NCBI GenBank assembly: GCA_020634565.1
Contig: JACKBN010000017.1
Coordinates: 62,001-126,000, forward strand
Length of the DNA: 64,000 bases
Source of the DNA: Ardenticatenaceae bacterium
GTDB taxonomy: Bacteria; Chloroflexota; Anaerolineae; Promineifilales; Promineifilaceae
Reading direction: 5' to 3'
Each line of letters begins with the position of its first letter. Positions within the stretch are counted from its first letter, which is position 1. Both the position numbers and the translations under genes were made by a program. The notes beneath the pieces were generated by a model. It did no database searches, had not been told where the DNA came from, and saw only the letters and a program-made list of their open reading frames with translations. Of this stretch, positions 1 to 8,024 are shown one piece after another.

Positions 1-60
1 GGGTTTCTTTTTGCCTACTGCCCTCTTCAAAAATCTAGCTATCGAACTTAGAAAAAGAAA

Positions 61-125
61 TGGGACGCGGATAAACGCAGATAACGCGGATAAAAATCAG
101 CGTCATCAGCGTTTATCCGCGTCCT
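61..125. repeat. intergenic inverted repeat of the GCGGATAA word family
   Basis: The words CGCGGATAA and TTATCCGCG face each other across a short centre, giving a long imperfect hairpin. The same word style recurs near 55254-55322. A second repeat word, CTCTGCGCCTTCGCGCCTCT, lies at about 187-206 and has a close relative inside the coding sequence at 22480-22508. No gene is visible in 1-216 apart from these repeats. Confidence 0.6.
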
Positions 126-216
126 ATTCTTGAGTTATCGAGTAGGTAACCCAAAAATATTGATTGTGCCGATAGTTACTTTTGTTCTCTGCGCCTTCGC
201 GCCTCTGCGTTGTTTT

Positions 217-1326
217 CTAGCGATGATAGCCGTGCATCACCTTCACCACTTCTTCCGCAGGCAAGCCGTAGCGCGTGTTGCCATCTCGCCCGACCACCGT
301 GTGCGCCATGAGCAGGCTGTTGTAAATTGCTTCTTCGACAGCTTCAATCACCGCCAATGAAAGCAAGCTCATGATCGGCTGTTCGTAAACGGCCGTTTCC
401 CTTTCCACCACCACCTGCTCCGGCCGATCCGGCATCCAGTTGGCCGTACTGAACGCAATCACAAAGTCGCCGCTGCCGCCGTGGCAAGTACTGCCCGTCC
501 GCGCCAGGCCAAACGCGGCACGATGGCACAGTCGCCCCAGCTGCCGCACATCCAGCGGCGCATCCGTCGCCAGGATGATCATGATGGAGCCATCCTCCAC
601 GCGCTTACTCGGCGGCGGCTGTAAATGCAGGCCAACCGGCACGCCCGCAATCGTCAGTTCCTCGGCACGGCCGAAATTGCTCTGCACCAGCGCCCCGATT
701 GTGTAGTTGCCGCCACGCTCCGGCAGCACCCGGCTGGCCGTACCGATGCCCCCTTTCCAGCCGTAACAGCTCGTTCCTGCTCCCGCACCGACCACGCCTT
801 CAACCACTGGCCCGGTGGAGGCATCTGCCAGCGCTGCTCGCACCTCAGCCAAACCAATCGAACGCGCCTGCATGTCGCTCAAAAAGCCGTCGCTCGTTTC
901 GCCCACGACTGGATTCACGCTGGCGTACCCTTGCCGTCCTGTGGCGGCAAAACCCAGCCCAATGTGCGGATTTTGCTCAATGGCGATGGTCATCAGCGCG
1001 TCGGCGACGCGGGGCACATTCAGCGTGCTGGTCAGCGCAATCGGCGTCTCGATGTTGCCCAGCTCGCGCACCTGCTCAAAGCCCGCCACCTTGCCAAAGC
1101 CGTTGATGGTGTGAACGGCCGTCACCACCTTTTCCTCATACAAATTCCCGGGGTGCGGCAAAATCAGCGTCACCCCGGTGCGGAATGGGCCATTTCCAGT
1201 CCACGCACCATCCCCTTCAATCAAGGTAAAATGCCCCACCGCCACACCTGCCACATCGGTGATGCCGTTGTGGGGGCCAGGGGACAGTTGGCTTCGGTAG
1301 ATATTTAGATCACGTATTCTGGGCAT
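217..1326 (-). CDS. S58/P1 family peptidase (DmpA-type L-aminopeptidase/D-esterase)
   Basis: This 369-residue protein has the layout of self-processing Ntn-fold aminopeptidases such as DmpA and BapA. The motif around residue 245 reads DGSIMIILATDAP. In the family, the Gly-Ser bond here (G246-S247) is cleaved autocatalytically and the new N-terminal Ser is the nucleophile. The glycine-rich block GVVGAGAGTSCYGWKGGIG (177-195) is typical and the length is normal. It should be cytoplasmic because no signal peptide is present. The substrate is probably a short peptide or amino acid amide, but the sequence does not say which. It stands alone, facing away from the window start. Confidence 0.9.
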   Translation of the reverse strand: MPRIRDLNIYRSQLSPGPHNGITDVAGVAVGHFTLIEGDGAWTGNGPFRTGVTLILPHPGNLYEEKVVTAVHTINGFGKVAGFEQVRELGNIETPIALTSTLNVPRVADALMTIAIEQNPHIGLGFAATGRQGYASVNPVVGETSDGFLSDMQARSIGLAEVRAALADASTGPVVEGVVGAGAGTSCYGWKGGIGTASRVLPERGGNYTIGALVQSNFGRAEELTIAGVPVGLHLQPPPSKRVEDGSIMIILATDAPLDVRQLGRLCHRAAFGLARTGSTCHGGSGDFVIAFSTANWMPDRPEQVVVERETAVYEQPIMSLLSLAVIEAVEEAIYNSLLMAHTVVGRDGNTRYGLPAEEVVKVMHGYHR

Positions 1327-1364
1327 AGGGTTCTCATTGGACTAATTTGATCATCATTGCAAAC

Positions 1365-1862
1365 TCAGTCAGAACTCGCTAGTTTTGCAATTTCTTGCTT
1401 CGTTACTTCAATCGATGCCTGATAAAACTGCACTAGAAACTCAAGCTGTTCAGTTGTGTAAGTTCCCAACAACGTGGCAAATGCCTCACCCATCGATCTG
1501 TAGACATTGGTTTCTGCTGCCAGCCTTTCCTGATTCACCGTGATGATCACTTTGCGGCGATCCTTGGCATGAGGCTGCCGTTTTACGAGCTCTTGCTGTT
1601 CAAGCCGGTCGATGAGTGTGGTGACCGAGCCGCTTGTAAGGCCCAGTCGCTTACCAATTTCTCCAGCCGTCATCGAGCCCTCCTGAATCAGGATACTCAA
1701 AGTTTTCATATCGGTAATACCAAGTCCATATTGATCTGCTGCTGCTTGATGAAACAAGGCAGTTTCTGTGCTGGCTGCCTCTCCCAAGGTTTGTAACTGT
1801 TCAATAAGTGCCTGACGGCTGTCAAATTCTTTGCCTGGTAAGTTTTGAGAATTGGTTGACAA
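1365..1862 (-). CDS. MarR-family transcriptional regulator
   Basis: This 165-residue winged-helix regulator has the MarR signature: a helix-turn-helix around AGEIGKRLGLTSGSVTTLID, then a wing with the DRR motif (HAKDRRKVIITV). The start is a TTG at 1862, chosen because GGAG sits seven bases upstream. It is divergent from the DUF998 membrane gene, and the 127-bp gap holds a strong inverted repeat. It probably represses itself and the membrane gene; the ligand is unknown. Confidence 0.9.
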   Translation of the reverse strand: MSTNSQNLPGKEFDSRQALIEQLQTLGEAASTETALFHQAAADQYGLGITDMKTLSILIQEGSMTAGEIGKRLGLTSGSVTTLIDRLEQQELVKRQPHAKDRRKVIITVNQERLAAETNVYRSMGEAFATLLGTYTTEQLEFLVQFYQASIEVTKQEIAKLASSD

Positions 1863-1880
1863 ATTGTAGCTCCTCGGATA

Positions 1881-1917
1881 TTATCTTGATAGTCAAGTAT
1901 ATTGATTATCAAGATAA
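1881..1917. promoter_or_regulatory. probable MarR operator between divergent genes
   Basis: TTATCTTGATA (1881-1891) and its exact reverse complement TATCAAGATAA (1907-1917) flank a 15-bp centre. Two overlapping near-palindromes, TTGATAGTCAA (1886-1896) and TTGATTATCAA (1903-1913), lie 17 bp apart centre to centre, as expected for two MarR dimers. The site overlaps the start region of the TTG-initiated MarR gene. Confidence 0.75.
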
Positions 1918-1989
1918 TGCGCCGTAAATTTTAGATTTCTCAAAAATACTGGATAGGATCCAAATTAGCAAAATATAGGAGTTATACGA

Positions 1990-2652
1990 ATGATTGCGAC
2001 AAAATATTCTATGCATACACGCTCAAAAACAACCCGTTGGCTAACGCTCGGTGCTGTCATTGGCCCCATCTTATTTACGTTGACCTGGATAATTCTGGGT
2101 TTTATCAGCCCAGGCTATCCACTTTGGGATCTTTGGATCGCCCCATACTCTGCAATTAGCCAGCCGATTAGTGGTTTAGGGTTAGGTATAACGGCCCCCT
2201 ACATGAATGCGGCCTTTATTCTTACGGGGGTTTTGACAATTGCCGGGGCAATTGGTATTTACCGCAACATTTCAGAGGAAGGGGCTACTAAACGCTGGCG
2301 TTACATATTGCTGCTGGCGCTGCCTGGTTTGGGAACGATTATGGATGGTGTCTTTAACTTGGAGTCTATGATGCTTCATAATCTGGGCTTCTTGTTGGTT
2401 TTGTCTGTCATTGTAAGTTTTCCGATCATTGGTTCACAGTTGCGCAATATTCCCGGCTGGCAACAATTTGGCCGCAGGCTGATTCTAGGTGGGCCGCTAA
2501 CACTTGTATTGGCCGTTCTGTACTTTGCCACCTTTAATCCAGAAGCAGCTGGAGCAGGGATAGGCATCGGCGGATTGACACAGCGACTGTTGATTGTCCA
2601 GATTCATGTCTGGTATGTTGCATTGGGTTGGAAAACATTCTACATGGACTGA
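1990..2652 (+). CDS. DUF998-family multipass membrane protein
   Basis: The 220-residue protein has about six hydrophobic helices and the DUF998 pattern of a first helix followed by a loop with YSAISQPISGLGLG. DUF998 proteins are integral membrane proteins of unknown biochemical role. The ATG at 1990 is preceded by AGGAG about eight bases upstream. Its divergent pairing with a MarR regulator suggests induction by a small molecule. The function is otherwise unknown. Confidence 0.75.
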   Translation: MIATKYSMHTRSKTTRWLTLGAVIGPILFTLTWIILGFISPGYPLWDLWIAPYSAISQPISGLGLGITAPYMNAAFILTGVLTIAGAIGIYRNISEEGATKRWRYILLLALPGLGTIMDGVFNLESMMLHNLGFLLVLSVIVSFPIIGSQLRNIPGWQQFGRRLILGGPLTLVLAVLYFATFNPEAAGAGIGIGGLTQRLLIVQIHVWYVALGWKTFYMD

Positions 2653-2701
2653 GCTGATCCCATGCCAAACAGAACAACATCCTGGGAATCCATAATAAGC
2701 C

Positions 2702-3469
2702 TTATCCAATTAATTCCTTTAATTTTGCGGGATTAGCCTCTTGGATGAGAGCGCGGGCGAGGATGAGCGTGGGGTCGATGAGGGGCAGTCCGGCGGCGGT
2801 GGGTTCGCTGAAGGCCAGCGGCAGTTCGGTGCAGCCGAGGATAATCGCTTCAGCGCCGGCGGCTTTGAGGGTGGCGATGCCTTCTTGTAAATTGGCCTGC
2901 GCCTGTTCGGTGGCACAGCCGCACGCTTTGATGCCATATTCTGGATCGTAGATGGCTGGGTGGATTTTTTCGGTTTGTAGGGAGAATGGGGGAAGAACGG
3001 CCGTAAATCCCAACGCTCCCAAAACCTCCACATACACCCCCGCCTGATACGTCCCCGTGGTAGACAGCACGCCAATTTTGGTAACGCCGGGCAGATTGTT
3101 TTGCACAAAACGGCCGACTTCTTCAATCATGTGCAGCAGTTGTACATTGTAGTTAGCCGCTGCTAGTTCAGCCCGAATCTGGTTGAAGATGCGCGGCGCG
3201 TGGGCAGTATTGCAAGGGATGCCGACGACGCCTGCCCCCATTCTGGCTAATTGCATCACTTGTGCAGCTAAAGCACCCGCCGGGTTCTCGTCCACCTGCC
3301 CCAGCAAATATTCGGTGCGGTCCACAATTGTGGCGGGCTGGGACCAGTTGAGCACGGTGAGATGGTCTTGATCGAGGTTTACGGCCGTTTGCGCTGCGAT
3401 CTTGCCCAACAAATCGATCCCGGCAAACGGCCCCACGCCACCCACCACGCCAATCCACTTTTCAGCCAT
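2702..3469 (-). CDS. aspartate/glutamate racemase family protein
   Basis: The 255-residue protein has the two catalytic cysteines of PLP-independent Asp/Glu racemases: C86 in GIPCNTAHA and C213 in LGCTELPLAF. The N-terminus, GVVGGVGPFA, fits the family's first strand. The length is normal. The gene begins immediately after the stop of the upstream glycerophosphodiesterase (3470), so the two are probably co-transcribed. The substrate could be aspartate, glutamate or another amino acid. Confidence 0.88.
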   Translation of the reverse strand: MAEKWIGVVGGVGPFAGIDLLGKIAAQTAVNLDQDHLTVLNWSQPATIVDRTEYLLGQVDENPAGALAAQVMQLARMGAGVVGIPCNTAHAPRIFNQIRAELAAANYNVQLLHMIEEVGRFVQNNLPGVTKIGVLSTTGTYQAGVYVEVLGALGFTAVLPPFSLQTEKIHPAIYDPEYGIKACGCATEQAQANLQEGIATLKAAGAEAIILGCTELPLAFSEPTAAGLPLIDPTLILARALIQEANPAKLKELIG

Positions 3470-4279
3470 CTACAACCGCCCCACGGCCTTTAGCGCCCGG
3501 TCGGGAAAGTCAGAAATCAGCCCGTCTACACCCATGTCAAGCAGACGCTGCATGTCGGCCGGTTCGTTCACCGTCCAGACGTGCACGGCAATGTTGTTGC
3601 GATGAGCGGCCTGTACGGAACGCCGCGTCACCAGCCGCAAGCCACTGTCCTCATCCACTTCAGGGATTTGCAGCACCTGGCCGTCGCCCCAATAAAACCG
3701 ATCCAGCCGCAGCCTGCTCAGCGCATACCAACGCACCGTCTCGGCATGGGAAGCGGTGCGGGCCACCTCTGGGCAGGCGCGACGAAAATCAGTGACGGTT
3801 TTGTTGCTGAACGAACCGACGCACAGTCGGTGCGCCACATTATGCTGGCGAATCAGGTCAGCAAATGGCTGCACCATGCTGGGCGTTTCCTGCTTGATGT
3901 CGATGTTGATCCACAGATTGGGGAACGTTTCAAACACCTCCGCCAGCGTGGGGATGACAATGCTCTGCCCGCGATAGGGGAAGGTTTTTCCGCCGTCGGG
4001 CGTGAAGCGGTAGCCAGCGTCCAGCTGTTGCAGTTCGGCGAGGGTGTGGTCTTGAATACGGCCGTTTCCATTCGTCGTCCGATCCACCGTGTCATCATGG
4101 CAAACCACAATCACGCCATCTTTGGTTTGGTGAATGTCAATCTCCAGCCCGTCAATCGGCAGCTCCGCCGCCTTACGGAAAGCAACCATCGTGTTTTCTG
4201 GCAGAATTCCCCGCCAGCCGCGATGCGCCAGCACCACCGGGCCACCCTGAGAAGCGAATGGTTTATTGGGTAAACGCAT
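3470..4279 (-). CDS. glycerophosphodiester phosphodiesterase (cytoplasmic paralogue)
   Basis: This 269-residue GDPD-fold enzyme would hydrolyse glycerophosphodiesters to glycerol 3-phosphate and an alcohol. The active-site pattern is complete: H19-R20 in LAHRG, E46 and D48 in LEIDIH, and H61 in VCHDD. A second glutamate-like cluster, INIDIKQE, follows. There is no signal peptide. It is a tandem paralogue of the 4349-5245 gene, with which it shares the IKQETPSMV block, so a local duplication is likely. Confidence 0.9.
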   Translation of the reverse strand: MRLPNKPFASQGGPVVLAHRGWRGILPENTMVAFRKAAELPIDGLEIDIHQTKDGVIVVCHDDTVDRTTNGNGRIQDHTLAELQQLDAGYRFTPDGGKTFPYRGQSIVIPTLAEVFETFPNLWINIDIKQETPSMVQPFADLIRQHNVAHRLCVGSFSNKTVTDFRRACPEVARTASHAETVRWYALSRLRLDRFYWGDGQVLQIPEVDEDSGLRLVTRRSVQAAHRNNIAVHVWTVNEPADMQRLLDMGVDGLISDFPDRALKAVGRL

Positions 4280-4281
4280 GG

Positions 4282-4365
4282 AAATAGTTAATTGTTAATG
4301 GTAAATGGTTAATGGTTAAGTTTTTCACCTTGTCACCTCTTCACCCCTTCACCTTGTCACTTCTA
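4282..4365. repeat. two word-like repeats between the paralogous GDPD genes
   Basis: The first half repeats the words TTAATGG and TAATTG. The second repeats TTCACC and TTGTCACC. Similar TTCACC/GTCACC strings occur at about 50375 and 51975, and inside the E2 coding sequence near 30556-30625. Confidence 0.6.
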
Positions 4366-5245
4366 AAAGCAAATCTGGCCTGTCTGTTATGATGCCATCC
4401 ACCCCTAACGCAATCAGTCGCTCCATTTCGGCCGTTTCATTGATTGTCCAGGCGTGAACTTGAATGTTGTGGCTGTGCGCCACGCGGATGAAGCGCTCGG
4501 TAATCACATCCACTTGGCCAATAATGGGCAGCGATGAGGTGCGCGGCACCTGGAAGGCGGTGCCCGGCGCTTGAAATAGCGCACCCAGGTAGGCAGCATT
4601 CAGGCCAAAAAAGAGCTGGATTTCTGGCTCGACCATCGAGGTGATAGCGTCGGGGCAGTCTCTGCGGAACTCTTCCACGGTAGCTTTGTGGAAGGTGGCG
4701 ACGAGGAGTTTGTCTTGCATGTTGTAATCGTGGATGAGTTGGCAAAACGGCCGTACCATACTCGGCGTTTCCTGCTTGATTTCGATGTTCATCCGCATGT
4801 CGGGGTAGCGTTGGAACAGCTCTTCCAGCGTCGGCACCTGGATGCCCTGCCCACGATACGGATAGGTTGCGCCGTCATCGTCGGTCCAGTAATAACCCGC
4901 GTCCAGCGCACGAATTTTGTCGAAGCTCATCTCTTTAATCGCGCCGCTGCCATCAGTAGTGCGGTCCACCGTGGCGTCGTGCATGAGGACAATGACGCCA
5001 TCCTGGGTTTGGTGAATGTCCATCTCCAGCACGTCCACGCCCAGTTCCATTGCGTTATCAAAAGCCGCCAGCGTGTTGCTGGGGCGCAGCCATTCGCCGC
5101 CCTGGTGGGCGATGACCATCACACCATCCTGCTGCGTAAAAAATGGATGTTCTGGGACTGGTTGTGCCTGCCACGCCAGCGTGCCGTACAAAACGATCAG
5201 CCCCGCCAACAAACTCAACGCTATCCGCAATTTTCGGCTTTTCAT
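4349..5245 (-). CDS. glycerophosphodiester phosphodiesterase, membrane-anchored or exported paralogue
   Basis: The 298-residue GDPD has an N-terminal basic stretch and a hydrophobic segment (about residues 7-24), so it is probably anchored or exported. Catalytic positions are H47, E74, D76 (LEMDIH) and H89 (LMHDATVDRTT). The usual HRG motif reads HQGG here, so the arginine next to the first histidine is replaced by glutamine. It is a tandem paralogue of the downstream gene. It may act on lipid head groups outside the cytoplasm. Confidence 0.88.
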   Translation of the reverse strand: MKSRKLRIALSLLAGLIVLYGTLAWQAQPVPEHPFFTQQDGVMVIAHQGGEWLRPSNTLAAFDNAMELGVDVLEMDIHQTQDGVIVLMHDATVDRTTDGSGAIKEMSFDKIRALDAGYYWTDDDGATYPYRGQGIQVPTLEELFQRYPDMRMNIEIKQETPSMVRPFCQLIHDYNMQDKLLVATFHKATVEEFRRDCPDAITSMVEPEIQLFFGLNAAYLGALFQAPGTAFQVPRTSSLPIIGQVDVITERFIRVAHSHNIQVHAWTINETAEMERLIALGVDGIITDRPDLLLEVTR

Positions 5246-5355
5246 CTGAGTTTCTCCATCCCGAATGTGTTAAAAAGCGGCTGGATTGTACCAAGAAGGT
5301 TTACGAGAGGCATGAACATGAGGAAATACTAGAATGAACTTTGAATGAAAATTTT

Positions 5356-5739
5356 TCACCTCGGACGATGCCACCAAAGCTGGAAAACAAAATATATCAT
5401 GGTAACTTCAAGCCAAGAAAATATGCATCCTAACAACAATGCACCCACCACTTCCCCAACGACATCAGACAAAATATTAGCTGCAAAGACACCCAGGGGA
5501 ATAACCCACAAAAGATTCCAACTTGCTCTTGAAGTGGTAGGATTAGTTGGCTGTAGAGCATTTGGATCCCAAGCCTCGGCTAAATAAACACACATACCAA
5601 TTCCAAAAACTATGCCAATCAGGAGTCCCCAATAATAAGCAATTGAATTAGAATTTCGGGCAATTAATATAATGAAGCCAGAAATAATCCCTAAACCAAT
5701 AGTTCCGGCGACAAGTGCAATTTTCCTATCCTGTTCCAT
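5356..5739 (-). CDS. small four-helix membrane protein of unknown function
   Basis: With the start placed at the ATG at 5739, where an AAGGA motif lies about ten bases upstream, the protein is 127 residues with about four hydrophobic segments and a tail ending WWHRPR. A longer frame reaches 5787, but no ribosome-binding site supports that start. The gene is AT-richer than its neighbours. I do not recognise the family. Confidence 0.6.
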   Translation of the reverse strand: MEQDRKIALVAGTIGLGIISGFIILIARNSNSIAYYWGLLIGIVFGIGMCVYLAEAWDPNALQPTNPTTSRASWNLLWVIPLGVFAANILSDVVGEVVGALLLGCIFSWLEVTMIYFVFQLWWHRPR

Positions 5740-5875
5740 TAAATTGAATTCCTTCCCCACAAGTCCTGACACATATTTCAATCCCACAAATCAGAATTGA
5801 TTAAAAACCAAACATATCCACAAACACCTTATGCGAAACGGCCGTTGCGATCAAAATCCCATGCAGTATAATCCT

Positions 5876-5955
5876 TCGGTCAGTAATCGGTAAACAGGTA
5901 TCAGTAAACCGTTCACCGATTACGGATTACCGAATACTGATTACCGGAGAAACAA
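5876..5955. repeat. inverted repeat of CAGTAATCGGTAA words before the chelatase gene
   Basis: The left part, CAGTAATCGGTAA, is matched by TTACCGAATACTG with one mismatch. Related CAGTA/ACTGATC words occur inside a coding sequence at 22303-22345. Confidence 0.6.
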
Positions 5956-7062
5956 ATGGCACGTCGAGCAGTCTTTCCCTTCACAGCAATCGTCGGACAG
6001 GAACGTATGAAACGGGCGTTGATCCTCAACGCCGTGAGCCCCCAAATTGGTGGCGTCCTCATCCGGGGCGAGCGCGGTACCGCAAAATCCACCGCCTCCC
6101 GCGCCCTGGCCGCCCTCCTACCGGACATCGAAACCCTCGCCGACTGCCGCTTTGGCTGCGACCCCAACCGCCCCAGCCAATGGTGCGATGAGTGTCGCGT
6201 GCGCCACGCCGACGGCCTGCTGGAAGTCACCACCCGCCGCACCCCCTTCGTCGATTTGCCCGTCAGCGCCACCGAAGACCGCGTCGTCGGTACCCTGGAC
6301 ATTGAAAAAGCGATCCAGAAAGGCGAAAAACATTTTGAATCCGGCGTCTTGGCCGCCGCCAACCGCGGCTTGCTCTACGTAGACGAAGTGAACTTGCTAG
6401 ACGATCACGTCGTGGACCTGCTGCTTGACTCAGCGGCGATGGGCGTAAACGTCGTCGAGCGTGAAGGTATCAGCTTCACCCACCCGGCCAAATTCATCCT
6501 CGTCGGCACGATGAACCCGGAAGAAGGCGACCTGCGCCCGCAATTGCTAGATCGCTTTGCCTTCTCCGTGCAAATCTCCGGCCTCAGCAACGCCCATCAG
6601 CGCGTTTCAATTATGGAACGCCGCATCAATTTTGAAGTGAACCCCGACGCCTTCCGCGATGAGTGGGAAGAGTCGGAGAAGCAGCTGGCTGACCAGATTT
6701 GCGCCGCTCGTGAAATGGTAGACAAGGTGAAATACTCCCGCCGCGACCTGCACTCCATCGCCGGGCTAACCAGCGCCATGAACGTGGACGGCCACCGCGC
6801 CGATCTGGTGATCTTGCGTGGCGCCCAGGCGCATGCCGCCTTCCAGGGCCGCGCCCAAATTACGGATGAGGACATCATCCTGGCCGCTGAACTGGCACTG
6901 CCGCACCGCATTAAGGGACGGCCGTTCCAAGACACTGCCCTCTCCGCCGCCGATTTGGAAGAGCGGCTGGAAGACGTACAGTCCGAAATGGGCATGGGCG
7001 AGCCAACAGATGACCCGATGGACGACAATGTCGATCAGGAAAACGTAAAAAAAAAGCCCTAG
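5956..7062 (+). CDS. ChlI/BchI-like AAA+ chelatase ATPase (zero-frame product of a frameshifted chlD-type gene)
   Basis: The 368-residue AAA+ protein has Walker A at 38-45 (GERGTAKST region), four cysteines at 64, 68, 77 and 80, Walker B near 139-144 (LLYVDEVNLLDDH) and a sensor region GTMNPEEGDLRPQLLDRFA. It matches the ATPase subunit of Mg- and Co-chelatases. The zero frame ends VKKKP at a run of nine A bases. The VWA half continues in the -1 frame with no new start signal. I infer that this short product and a 685-residue fusion are both made. The metal is probably cobalt because no bacteriochlorophyll genes are nearby. Confidence 0.85.
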   Translation: MARRAVFPFTAIVGQERMKRALILNAVSPQIGGVLIRGERGTAKSTASRALAALLPDIETLADCRFGCDPNRPSQWCDECRVRHADGLLEVTTRRTPFVDLPVSATEDRVVGTLDIEKAIQKGEKHFESGVLAAANRGLLYVDEVNLLDDHVVDLLLDSAAMGVNVVEREGISFTHPAKFILVGTMNPEEGDLRPQLLDRFAFSVQISGLSNAHQRVSIMERRINFEVNPDAFRDEWEESEKQLADQICAAREMVDKVKYSRRDLHSIAGLTSAMNVDGHRADLVILRGAQAHAAFQGRAQITDEDIILAAELALPHRIKGRPFQDTALSAADLEERLEDVQSEMGMGEPTDDPMDDNVDQENVKKKP

Positions 7063-7118
7063 ATTCGGATGAAGCCAGTGACGGGGCCGAAACTAGCCAG
7101 CAGGCTGAGGCCGGCCCC
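7037..7118 (+). promoter_or_regulatory. probable -1 programmed frameshift signal (dnaX-like)
   Basis: The zero frame reads GTA AAA AAA AAG CCC TAG, so the heptamer A AAA AAG (7050-7056) is in the correct phase for a -1 slip, as in E. coli dnaX. An SD-like AGGA (7037-7040) lies nine bases upstream. Downstream, GGGGCCG (7083-7089) can pair with CGGCCCC (7112-7118), enclosing a smaller AGCC/GGCT hairpin. A -1 shift opens the frame into the VWA domain. Confidence 0.75.
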
Positions 7119-8012
7119 CAAACGGTACCCCAATCCGCCCAAGATGGACAATGGTGGGAGGGCGGCCAAAAAATCCAGTCCAAGCAAGAGTTTATGGCCC
7201 GCCGCCTGGACACTCAGCTAGACCGCCTCACCCGCAAATCCGCTGGACGCCGCTCCCAAACCAAGACCGAACGCAAACGCGGCCGTTACATCCAGGCCCG
7301 CGTCCCCAAAGGCAAAGTGACGGATCTGGCTTTTGACGCCACCTTCCGCGCCGCCGCCCCCTATCAAAAGGAACGCGACACCTCAGAAATGGCCCTGTCC
7401 CTCAAAAAGAGCGACCTGCGCGAAAAAGTGCGCGTGCGCCGCGCCGCCAACCTCATCCTCTTTGCGGTGGACGCCAGCTGGAGCATGGCTGTCGCCGAGC
7501 GCATGGAAGCCACCAAAGGCGCCATCATGTCCCTGCTCACCGACGCCTACCAACGCCGCGACCGCGTGGGGCTGATTGTGTTCAACAAGAATGATTCCAA
7601 TCTGGTGCTGCCGCCAACCAACTCCGTACAGCTCGCTAAACAGGCTTTAGCAGACATCGCTGTGGGTGGCAAAACGCCGCTCTCCGCCGGGCTGATGATG
7701 TCCTACGAAGTGTTCCGCCAGGAAGCGTACACCCATCCAGACGTGATGCCGATGCTGATTTTGCTCACCGACGGCGCGGGCAACGTCAGCCTGAGCGACA
7801 TGCCGCCCCAAACCGAAGCCCACCGCATTGCGGAACTCATCAAAGAAATGGGCGTACGCTCCGTGGTCATCAACATGGAACACGCCGCTTTTGACCAGGG
7901 GCTGGCCAAGCTGCTGGCCGAAAAGCTGGACGCCCCCTGCCACACCCTGGAAGATTTGCGGGCCGATACCCTGTACCAAACGGTTTTAGGCGAGTTGGAT
8001 AACAAAAAATAG
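7056..8012 (+). CDS. VWA-domain (ChlD/CobT-like) part of the chelatase gene, read after the -1 shift
   Basis: From 7056 the -1 frame runs without a stop to 8012, giving 318 residues. It begins with an acidic Gln-rich linker, then a basic segment and a von Willebrand A domain with the MIDAS motif DASWS and the later KTPLSAG threonine. Such AAA-linker-VWA fusions are the middle subunit of chelatases. An internal ATG at 7194 exists but lacks a good ribosome-binding site and would drop the linker. A separate large CobN-like subunit is not in the window. Confidence 0.82.
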   Translation, partial: ALDSDEASDGAETSQQAEAGPQTVPQSAQDGQWWEGGQKIQSKQEFMARRLDTQLDRLTRKSAGRRSQTKTERKRGRYIQARVPKGKVTDLAFDATFRAAAPYQKERDTSEMALSLKKSDLREKVRVRRAANLILFAVDASWSMAVAERMEATKGAIMSLLTDAYQRRDRVGLIVFNKNDSNLVLPPTNSVQLAKQALADIAVGGKTPLSAGLMMSYEVFRQEAYTHPDVMPMLILLTDGAGNVSLSDMPPQTEAHRIAELIKEMGVRSVVINMEHAAFDQGLAKLLAEKLDAPCHTLEDLRADTLYQTVLGELDNKK

Positions 8013-8024
8013 GGCTATCAAGCG

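Noticed and set aside
625..1308. Plus-strand frame of 227 codons opposite the S58 peptidase
   Set aside because: It is antisense to a well-supported peptidase gene and its product is a Arg/His/Pro-rich string without family features.
3581..4273. Plus-strand frame opposite the glycerophosphodiesterase
   Set aside because: Shadow of the gene with all catalytic motifs on the minus strand; no ribosome-binding site.
7194..8012. Independent VWA gene starting at ATG 7194
   Set aside because: There is no good ribosome-binding site, and the same frame is open back to the slippery run, which fits a frameshifted fusion better. It remains a possible extra product.
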